A stretch of DNA of 5,272 nucleotides from Candidatus Tayloriibacteriota bacterium (GCA_026395095.1 JAPLZI010000027.1:2923-8194); one strand, 5' to 3'; positions 1 to 4,465 are shown, counted from the first letter of the stretch. The notes: a model not told the origin generated them from the letters alone. Numbers and translations: made by a program.

Positions 1-13
1 TATGCGGTTATTG

Positions 14-102
14 AGTTCTGAACCGCCATCTCAGGAAATAGCCCACAAAAGGCGCTAAACTGCAAATCGCTTTTGATTTTACGCCAATTGGCAGTTCTGA
101 AC
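14..102. repeat. Two copies of the partial palindrome AGTTCTGAAC
   Basis: The 10-mer AGTTCTGAAC occurs at 14-23 and again at 93-102, each time following ATTG (directly at 10-13, and with GC in between at 87-92). Its core GTTC-T-GAAC is an inverted repeat around one central base. The first copy also lies in a wider inverted repeat, GCGGTT at 4-9 with AACCGC at 21-26. Both copies sit upstream of the promoter at 127-155, so they could be operator half-sites for an unseen regulator. That role is inference; short repeats like this can also arise by chance. Nothing else is recognisable in 1-126, and no gene start is supported there. Confidence 0.35.
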
Positions 103-126
103 GCGTCCACGAGCGGGAGCAACGAG

Positions 127-155
127 TTGACACAACTAAATATTCATGATAACAT
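127..155 (+). promoter_or_regulatory. Sigma-70-type promoter with extended -10
   Basis: A perfect -35 hexamer TTGACA (127-132) is followed by a 17-nt spacer and the -10 hexamer TAACAT (150-155, 4 of 6 consensus). TGA directly precedes the -10 box, matching the TGn extended -10 element. The predicted transcription start is near 161-163. This argues against any protein start upstream, such as the in-frame TTG at 73, and supports the ATG at 253. Confidence 0.65.
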
Positions 156-161
156 CATTCT

Positions 162-252
162 AGGCTCTTGGCTCAACCGAGGGCAGAAGTTTCATCTAAA
201 AAAATCTAGAGCTTGTATGAAATACTTCTGCCCACAAGCAGAAGGAAATCGT
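162..252 (+). promoter_or_regulatory. Structured 5' leader with mutually exclusive hairpins over the ribosome binding site
   Basis: Three segments are visible. Segment 1 (181-195, beginning GGGCAGAAGT) pairs with segment 2 (217-233, ending ACTTCTGCCC): 10 bp, then 5 more beyond a 2-nt bulge, with a 21-nt loop. Segment 2 can instead pair with segment 3: CTTCTGC (225-231) with GCAGAAG (238-244), 7 bp with a 6-nt loop. Segment 3 contains the Shine-Dalgarno AGAAGGA (240-246) of the ATG at 253. The 1:2 pairing would expose the ribosome site and the 2:3 pairing would hide it. This is the geometry of a translational switch or attenuator. The pairing is seen in the sequence; the regulation and any ligand are inference. 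No known riboswitch class is recognised. Confidence 0.5.
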
Positions 253-654
253 ATGAGTATCGACGACCTCGTGGAGGCGGGTAAGACCTCCATCCGTGAG
301 GCTACAATGGTCATCACAACAGAAGGACGAGACGTTTCAACCCAGTGGATCAACACTCGAGGTGAACAGATCGCATTGTGCCTGGGCTGTCCAGCCTTGT
401 GCACGAACTCCCCTGCAAGGGAGAAATGCCGGTGTGTTCATTTCAGCGTCTATTGGATGAAAGTGCTCGGAGAAGGGTCCTATTGTCATGATCATGCGGA
501 ATATAACGCGGACGACATACTGGAGAGCTGGCTTAACCAGCAACTAATCACAGCGTCCGAATGCGTGTCCGTCGGAGGAATCCATATCACTCGAGGAATC
601 TGGCACGCCAGGAAGAATCGATGGATGTGGGGTCCAAAACAGTCACGTCGTTAG
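253..654 (+). CDS. Cys/His-rich protein of unknown function
   Basis: This 133-residue protein is not one I recognise. The ATG at 253 is chosen because AGAAGGA lies 6-7 nt upstream and the promoter at 127-155 excludes the more upstream TTG starts (73, 88, 127). The in-frame ATG at 217 lies inside a hairpin stem and has only a weak ribosome site. The middle is rich in possible metal ligands: C43-x2-C46-x3-C50, then C59-x-C61-x-H63, then C78-H79-x-H81. This suggests a structural zinc site or an Fe-S site, but it matches no family I can name. The C-terminus is rich in Trp and Arg (residues about 115-133). No signal peptide or membrane segment is visible. It is transcribed alone, ends at a hairpin, and appears to be controlled by a structured leader. 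Confidence 0.6.
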   Translation: MSIDDLVEAGKTSIREATMVITTEGRDVSTQWINTRGEQIALCLGCPALCTNSPAREKCRCVHFSVYWMKVLGEGSYCHDHAEYNADDILESWLNQQLITASECVSVGGIHITRGIWHARKNRWMWGPKQSRR

Positions 655-659
655 GTCTC

Positions 660-695
660 AATCCCCCAGCAGTGCGCAAGCGCTGATGGGGGATT
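660..695. terminator. Strong hairpin between convergent genes, possible bidirectional terminator
   Basis: AATCCCCCA (660-668) pairs perfectly with TGGGGGATT (687-695), and inner bases (670-676 with 681-685) add further pairs. The hairpin lies 5 nt after the stop of the upstream plus-strand gene and overlaps the TAA of the minus-strand NUDIX gene (694-696). Neither side is followed by a proper T-run, so it is not a textbook intrinsic terminator. It could still end or protect both transcripts. Confidence 0.45.
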
Positions 696-1197
696 AATAA
701 TTGCAATTACTAGTTGAATTTAGTAGTAACAATGCCCTCTCCATAATTCTCTCCCCCACCTCGCCCCAATCGAAATATTTCTTGTAATCGGCTGGATCAA
801 TGAGTTTTATATCAGTAACATCGCCATCCGGATCAGATACAAACGGGCCGATTGGTTCGACTATGCAAACCGAACGAGTCTGTCTCATTATTCTATTCGG
901 TTCGTAAATATCTTGATAACCAATCAACTGCTGGCTCAAAACCTTCATATTGGTCTCTTCTCTGACTTCGCGTACAACAGCTTCTTCGTAGGTTTCTCCC
1001 GATTCAATACCACCCCCAGGCGGAGTCCAGTATCCCTTTTTGGCCGCATATACGACAACAAGCTTGCCGCCACAAAAACAAAGACCGTGTACACCTTGCA
1101 AAACTTTACCGTCGAGGCCCTCCAACGGATCATCTTCGCGATATATAAGATTTAATCTTTGACCAGAACGATTTACGAGGGAAGATTTGATTTCCAT
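694..1197 (-). CDS. NUDIX hydrolase
   Basis: NUDIX enzymes hydrolyse nucleoside diphosphates linked to another group, using Mg2+ held by the Nudix helix. The box is clear at residues 62-84 of this 167-residue protein: G62-x5-E68-x7-R76-E77-V-x-E80-E81, preceded by WTPPGG. The usual Gly near the end of the box is Asn (N83), a tolerated variation. The catalytic glutamates are present. The substrate cannot be told from the sequence; length fits a small housecleaning NUDIX protein. The ATG at 1197 is preferred over the TTG at 1218 because an extended -10 box overlaps the TTG-ATG interval. The frame stays open upstream to a TAA at 1294-1296 inside the first 149-bp repeat, but without a good start codon. 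It is convergent with the Cys-rich gene and divergent from the kinase. Confidence 0.88.
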   Translation of the reverse strand: MEIKSSLVNRSGQRLNLIYREDDPLEGLDGKVLQGVHGLCFCGGKLVVVYAAKKGYWTPPGGGIESGETYEEAVVREVREETNMKVLSQQLIGYQDIYEPNRIMRQTRSVCIVEPIGPFVSDPDGDVTDIKLIDPADYKKYFDWGEVGERIMERALLLLNSTSNCNY

Positions 1198-1203
1198 GTA
1201 GGG

Positions 1204-1212
1204 AGTATACCA
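1204..1212 (-). promoter_or_regulatory. Extended -10 promoter, probably giving a leaderless NUDIX mRNA
   Basis: On the minus strand the sequence reads TGG-TATACT, a TGn extended -10 with 5 of 6 consensus bases. Only 6 nt separate the hexamer from the ATG at 1197, so transcription would start at or within a base of the start codon. No Shine-Dalgarno exists in that gap. No good -35 hexamer is seen 16-18 nt upstream, which an extended -10 can tolerate. Confidence 0.5.
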
Positions 1213-1247
1213 AGTCAAACTGATTTTACATATTTTATTTTTAACTA

Positions 1248-1361
1248 CTAAAATGCGCTCAGTCTTGTCATCGCCTTCATAAAAAGTAACTGATTATATA
1301 GCCCCGACATGTAATTCGCATCTCTAAATATGGTTATAATAATCCCACGTTCGGGGAGCAA
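1248..1361 (-). CDS. Possible 37-residue small protein encoded in repeat copy A
   Basis: The minus strand reads a 37-codon frame from a TTG at 1361 to a TAG at 1248-1250. AAGGAG lies 7 nt upstream of the TTG, a good ribosome site in a window where such sites are rare. The peptide contains LPERGIIITIF, then DA-x-YM-x-G-x-YNQLLFMK. The same frame is conserved in repeat copy B, with differences biased to third codon positions. The last residues (TRLSAF) fall outside the repeat and are not shared. No family is recognised. It lies about 50 nt upstream of the NUDIX ATG on the same strand, so it could be a leader peptide, a separate small protein, or the remnant of a longer gene. A TAA directly precedes the TTG in frame. 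Confidence 0.35.
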   Translation of the reverse strand: MLPERGIIITIFRDANYMSGLYNQLLFMKAMTRLSAF

Positions 1362-1416
1362 TTAGAATCTCCTTGTTTTACTTGGCTATTTTTTGTTGAG
1401 GGAGACTGGGTTCGAA
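1268..1416. repeat. 149-bp direct repeat, copy A
   Basis: This segment aligns without gaps to 2283-2431, with 128 of 149 positions identical by my count. Two blocks are identical: 33 bp or more around AATATGGTTATAATAATCCC (near 1327-1360) and the last 29 bp, ending GACTGGGTTCGAA. The first 31 bases are nearly identical. The ends have no inverted repeats, so it is not an obvious insertion sequence. The plus strand contains a TATAAT (1335-1340) that might act as a promoter for the kinase, without a convincing -35. The minus strand contains a conserved open frame. Together with copy B it brackets the AT-rich kinase/ASCH pair. Confidence 0.9.
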
Positions 1417-1430
1417 CGCTAAGGTATAAT
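1402..1430 (+). promoter_or_regulatory. Candidate promoter for the kinase/ASCH pair
   Basis: A perfect TATAAT lies at 1425-1430, and GAGACT (1402-1407, 3 of 6 consensus) is 17 nt upstream. Transcription would start near 1437, leaving a leader of about 14 nt with no Shine-Dalgarno before the ATG at 1451. The -35 part is inside repeat copy A while the -10 is in unique sequence just outside, so copy B does not reproduce this promoter. Confidence 0.45.
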
Positions 1431-1450
1431 TCTTACGCAAAAACTAAATT

Positions 1451-1948
1451 ATGATAATTCTACTTAATGGGTCTATTAATTCAGGTAAGAGCACCGTAGC
1501 TAAATTACTATATAAGAGCCTGACAACCTCAGCTCTATTGGAAATTGACTCATTTCACCAAATGATAGAATGGATGCCCATAGACCAAGCTGTTCCACTA
1601 AATTTGGAAAATGCTTTATCAGTTATTAGGAACTTTTCCAAACACAACATTCATACCATAGTTCCATATCCCTTATCACAGAAAAACTATGGCTATTTTA
1701 AGAACGGCTTGAAAGACTTGAATATTCCTGTGGCTGTTTTTACCCTTGCTCCAACACTAGAGAAAGCACTAACAAATCGCGGAAGTAGAATACTCGATGA
1801 ATGGGAAAAAGAACGAATTAAATACCATTATAAAATTGGGATACCTACGCCGACTTTTGGTGAAATTATAGATAACTCTGAACAAACTCCGGAGCAAACG
1901 GCGAAATACATCTTAGATAAAATCCATGAACTACAATCTAAATCTTAA
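1451..1948 (+). CDS. Small P-loop kinase of unknown substrate
   Basis: This 165-residue protein has the layout of small-molecule/nucleotide kinases of the P-loop superfamily (shikimate-kinase, chloramphenicol-phosphotransferase and AAA_33-like proteins). It opens with a beta strand and Walker A, G7-SINS-G12-K13-S14-T15. LEID-SFH follows, where D33 is placed like the substrate/Mg-contacting Asp of these enzymes. A basic lid region follows: NRGSR (109-113) and EWEKERIKYHY (117-127). The substrate could be a nucleoside, a sugar, an antibiotic or an RNA end; the sequence does not say. The ATG is the first residue before the beta strand, with no ribosome site upstream. Its last 23 nt overlap the ASCH gene in another frame, implying translational coupling. 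Roughly one third GC in sampled lines, unlike the operon downstream. Confidence 0.82.
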   Translation: MIILLNGSINSGKSTVAKLLYKSLTTSALLEIDSFHQMIEWMPIDQAVPLNLENALSVIRNFSKHNIHTIVPYPLSQKNYGYFKNGLKDLNIPVAVFTLAPTLEKALTNRGSRILDEWEKERIKYHYKIGIPTPTFGEIIDNSEQTPEQTAKYILDKIHELQSKS

Positions 1949-2297
1949 CGATCGGCCATTCAAGGCAATTAAGACAGGAACAAAGAAAATCGAGGGCAGA
2001 ACCCGAACTAGCGTAGATATTTTTTCCTATGATGATTTAAAATCCGGTGACACAATCACTTTTAATAATTCAATTACCAATGAAAAAATGACTGTAATTG
2101 TTGTTGCAGTCAGACATTACCCAGATACTAGATCTATGCTTACGCGAGAGGGGGTGGAAAATGTCCTATCAAGTGGTCTCGACATAGAAAGTGGAATTGA
2201 GAGTTATAATAACTTCGAAGAATATCGAGTGAACATTCCTAAATACGGTATATATGGAATAGAGGTTAAATCTCTTCCCTCCTCATCACCTTCATAA
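1926..2297 (+). CDS. ASCH-domain protein
   Basis: This 123-residue protein is nearly all one ASCH domain, a PUA-like beta-barrel. PFKAIKTG leads into the signature GxKxxExR, here G18-T-K20-K-I-E23-G-R25. LKSGDTITF (38-46) follows, then a strand-rich middle and a C-terminal YGIYGIEVK strand. ASCH proteins bind RNA or nucleosides; the small YqfB type hydrolyses N4-acetylcytidine. Length is similar to that group, but the exact activity is not established here. Its ATG lies inside the kinase gene (23-nt overlap). Its final residues (SSPS and the TAA) are encoded by the first 15 bases of repeat copy B, so the natural C-terminus may have been replaced or clipped when the module was joined to the repeat. 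Confidence 0.85.
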   Translation: MNYNLNLNDRPFKAIKTGTKKIEGRTRTSVDIFSYDDLKSGDTITFNNSITNEKMTVIVVAVRHYPDTRSMLTREGVENVLSSGLDIESGIESYNNFEEYRVNIPKYGIYGIEVKSLPSSSPS

Positions 2298-2376
2298 AAA
2301 GCAACTGATTATACATCCCTGCCATGTATTCCGCGTCCGAGAATATGGTTATAATAATCCCACGTTCGGGGAGCCC
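2266..2376 (-). pseudogene. Counterpart of the small minus-strand frame in repeat copy B
   Basis: The minus-strand frame matching the copy A small protein runs from 2376 to a TAA at 2266-2268. It reads GLPERGIIITIF, then DA-x-YM-x-G-x-YNQLLFMK, ending MRREEI. It starts after an in-frame TAG (2377-2379), its first codon is GGG instead of TTG, and the ribosome site has weakened to AAAGAG. No start codon remains at the copy A position; the first ATG is midway. It therefore looks like a relic, or part of a longer gene whose 5' end is lost. It runs antisense into the 3' end of the ASCH gene. Confidence 0.3.
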
Positions 2377-2431
2377 CTAGAATCTCTTTGTTTTGTATGG
2401 ATATTTTTTGTTGAGGGAGACTGGGTTCGAA
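2283..2431. repeat. 149-bp direct repeat, copy B
   Basis: This is the second copy of the element at 1268-1416, same length and orientation. Its start overlaps the 3' end of the ASCH gene and supplies that gene's stop codon (2295-2297). Differences from copy A cluster around repeat positions 32-59, 93-95 and 113-119. Downstream sequence is unrelated to that after copy A. Confidence 0.9.
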
Positions 2432-2453
2432 GTAATAATGCAATAAGGTTAGA

Positions 2454-2498
2454 ATTCGTTTTACGAATGGTTGACAAAGTCCATTTTTTAAGGTTAAT
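2454..2498 (+). promoter_or_regulatory. Candidate promoter with adjacent palindrome for the downstream operon
   Basis: A perfect TTGACA (2471-2476) is followed, after 16 nt, by GTTAAT (2493-2498, 4 of 6 consensus). Two bases before the -35 box ends the perfect inverted repeat ATTCGT-TTT-ACGAAT (2454-2468), placed like an activator or repressor site. Transcription would start near 2505 and leave about 44 nt before the ATG at 2549. The -10 is weak, so the exact start is uncertain. The rest of 2432-2548 shows no gene. Confidence 0.4.
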
Positions 2499-2548
2499 CT
2501 GAATCCGGATAGAAACCCCATGTTGTTTGAAAACACCTTCTTTTTCCC

Positions 2549-3066
2549 ATGCTCATATCACTCACAGCACCATCCGGAGGCGGCAAGGAATTCCTGAAAA
2601 AAGCACTCCTGCAACGCTTCCCCGGGCTCAAAGAGCTCTGTTGGACCACGACGCGCCTTCTGCGGCACCGCGGAGAGATCCAGGGCGTCACCAGAGAGAG
2701 CGTCTCTCATACCGAATTCGACGCCCTCGAAAAGGCCGGCGAGCTCGCATTCGTTCAAAGCTTAGTTGGTGGCAGATACGGCATCCGGAGAGGATTCTTG
2801 GAAAGAACTTCCGGGCACTTTCTCACAGAGTTCCATATCGACAACCTGATAGCAACCAGCCGTGCTGGTCATTCACCGGTTGCCATCGCTTTGATACCAA
2901 GGGACATCGCCTTCCTGGAAGAACGCCTAGCTCGACGCGGGACAAGATCCGCGAGAACCGCGGCCTCTTCATACTCATTGTGGAATTCGCAAAGGACGAC
3001 GAGCACACAGTCGTGAATCGGGTAGTCGAGTGCCTTGAACAATGCATCGAAAACAATCGACCATAA
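2549..3066 (+). pseudogene. Guanylate-kinase-like protein, frameshifted
   Basis: The first frame (2549 to a stop at 3016) begins like guanylate kinase: MLISLTAPSGGGK, then FPGLKELCWTTTR, GEIQG and ELAFVQ-x5-RYGI, which match the GMP-binding region. It then reads LIPRDIAFLEERLARRG. Homology continues in another frame from about 2941 to 3066 (DKIRENRG, then FAKDDEHTVVNRVVECLEQ), a typical C-terminus. One extra G in the GGG at 2939-2941 would join both into 172 residues, slightly short for the family. The P-loop is odd: the usual G-K-G/S-T/S is G12-K13-E14-F15, lacking the Ser/Thr that coordinates Mg2+, and its first Gly is Ala. Even an intact protein may therefore not be a normal kinase. No ribosome site precedes the ATG. 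The end lies 6 nt before the flavoprotein gene, as in an operon. Confidence 0.72.
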
Positions 3067-3072
3067 TCTGCC

Positions 3073-4217
3073 ATGAATATGTCAACTCGCGTGGGGTCGA
3101 TATCATTCGACACCCCACTCCTCGTAGCCTCAGGCTACATTACTGAAACGCCGAGCTTCTTCCTTCGGGCAAGTCGATTCGGCTGCGCGGGGATGGTGAC
3201 TCGTTCGCTCAAAGAGACTGTTTCGCCAGAACGCTCCAGGGTTCCTGCTCCTCGCTATGGCATCTTCGAAAGGAGATCGATGCTGAACTGCGAATGGGGC
3301 AACGAGCACCATTGGACGAACTGGCGCGACGGCTGGGCCGACAACGTGAGAGAAACCGGCAAACGCCTGATCATCTCGCTCTCCGGCAGAGACATCGTCG
3401 GATGAATCTCATCCGCGCCTTGGACGGCAAGACTGACGGGTTCGAGATCAACGTCTCATGCTCCCATTCGGGGGCTCTGCACGGCAATCTGAATTTGGAT
3501 TTCGACCACCTGCAGAAGCTGTTAAACGCTATAAGACCGGTCACCTCCCTACCTATCTGGCTCAAGCTCTCATATTCGCCATTCGTAGTGGAGATGGCGG
3601 CTGAAGGCGAGAAAGCGGGAGCTGACGCGATCGTCTGCACGAACAGCATTGGCCCGGGGATGCTCATCGACATCCACACCGGCCTTCCGAAGGTCGGCAT
3701 CAAGGGCGGAGCCGGCGGCGTCACCGGACCCGCTATCTTCCCGATAGCCCTACGGTGCGTCTATGAGATCAAGAAGGCTGTAGCTATACCGGTCGTCGGC
3801 GTCGGCGGCATATCTAGTGCCGACGAAGCCATCCAGATGATGATGGCCGGAGCGTCCGCCGTAGAACTCTACACCCTGCCGGCGCTCGAAGGGCCGAAAG
3901 TGTTCGGTCAGATTAGAGGCGGGCTCGCGGCATTCCTTGCCGCTCGCCCCCATCTATCCGGCATATCGGACATCATCGGGATGAGCCAAGATAAGGCTGT
4001 CGCGCACCGATTCTCGGCGCCTATCCCCGTCATATCGGAGGAGAAGTGCACCGGTTGTGGGATCTGTGTTTCGAGCTGTTCGTTCGACGCTATCAGGCTC
4101 TCGGGCATGAACGGCGAAACTAAAGCCGTGATCAAGGACAACTGCATAGGCTGCAACGCCTGCGTGGGAGTCTGCCCGCCAGAATTCAACGCCATAACCA
4201 CGAGGTTCCAACTATGA
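3073..4217 (+). pseudogene. Dihydroorotate/dihydropyrimidine dehydrogenase-like flavoprotein with C-terminal 2x[4Fe-4S] domain, split by a frameshift
   Basis: Joined, the two frames give 381 residues resembling PreA and class 1 PyrD. Part one (3073-3405, 110 residues) holds the first strands of the FMN barrel (TPLLVASG, MVTRSLKE, LIISLSGRDI). Part two continues directly from 3402: INVSC with the catalytic Cys at 130, TNSIGPG (190-196), GGVTGPAIFPIALR (215-228), and the FMN-phosphate segment VVGVGGIS with AGASAVELY (241-267). The C-terminus carries two [4Fe-4S] motifs: C326/C329/C332/C336 and C358/C361/C364/C368. The reaction is probably oxidation of a dihydropyrimidine or reduction of a pyrimidine via FMN and Fe-S; the substrate is undetermined. 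One missing base near 3401-3403 would restore the frame. Alternatively the ATG at 3402-3404 overlaps the stop (ATGA), allowing coupled translation of two polypeptides. The 3' end overlaps the zinc-ribbon gene by 4 nt. Confidence 0.85.
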
Positions 4218-4465
4218 GTAAACCCATATATCCCATCAAGGTCCATTGCAGGAGCTGCAACACGCTCCTTTACGAGTACGACAAGGAGGGGCCGGGCTCT
4301 CTGGTGAAATGCTTCGTGGACAGGATAACGGCAGACCACACCAAGGGTGACTTCAAGTGCCCGAAGTGCGAGACTCCGTTCTGCCGGCTGTCGCAGATTG
4401 GCAATAGGCCGATACACAAGATCATCGGCGGGAAGGTTTACATCAAAGGTCACTGCCCCAAATAA
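4214..4465 (+). CDS. Small zinc-ribbon protein of unknown function
   Basis: This 83-residue protein has two CxxC knuckles, C12-R-S-C15 and C49-P-K-C52, spaced as in zinc ribbons. Further cysteines are C33, C57 and C81. Between and after them are conserved-looking stretches (LLYEYDKEGPGSLVKC, DRITADHTKGDFKC, GRxIHKI-like, VYIKGHC). It is likely a cytoplasmic zinc-binding protein acting on RNA, or a partner of the flavoprotein. Its ATG overlaps the flavoprotein stop (ATGA at 4214-4217), with GAGG 8 nt upstream, so the two are translationally coupled and probably functionally linked. I cannot name the family. It is the last gene of the operon. Confidence 0.85.
   Translation: MSKPIYPIKVHCRSCNTLLYEYDKEGPGSLVKCFVDRITADHTKGDFKCPKCETPFCRLSQIGNRPIHKIIGGKVYIKGHCPK

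Noticed and set aside
73..252. N-terminal extension of the Cys-rich protein from the TTG at 73
   Set aside because: The strong promoter at 127-155 lies inside it, the extension shows no recognisable protein features, and the ATG at 253 has a good ribosome site.
1268..1416. Integron attC site
   Set aside because: Only a near-match to a core site (GTTGAGG) is present, with no complementary partner core at the other end and no overall fold-back symmetry.
1396..1416. tRNA 3' end or tRNA-derived attachment site (GGTTCGAA at the repeat end)
   Set aside because: On neither strand is there a matching T-stem, anticodon arm or acceptor stem; the resemblance is limited to the T-loop word.
2309..2536. 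Minus-strand frame of 75 codons across repeat B
   Set aside because: The matching frame in repeat A is stopped by a TAA and has a different continuation; the conserved minus-strand frame is another one.
2527..3066. A 179-codon frame beginning at 2527 as a gene in its own right
   Set aside because: Its first two thirds are Arg/Pro/His-rich shadow sequence of the guanylate-kinase-like gene; only the last 40 or so codons are real, as that gene's displaced C-terminus.
2936..3405. Programmed -1 ribosomal frameshifting in the guanylate-kinase-like and flavoprotein genes
   Set aside because: Neither junction (GCGGGA, GTCGGATGA) has a slippery heptamer, and no downstream pseudoknot is evident.
3403..3405. 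TGA recoded as an amino acid in the flavoprotein
   Set aside because: Reading on in the same frame gives unrelated sequence; homology resumes only in the other frame.
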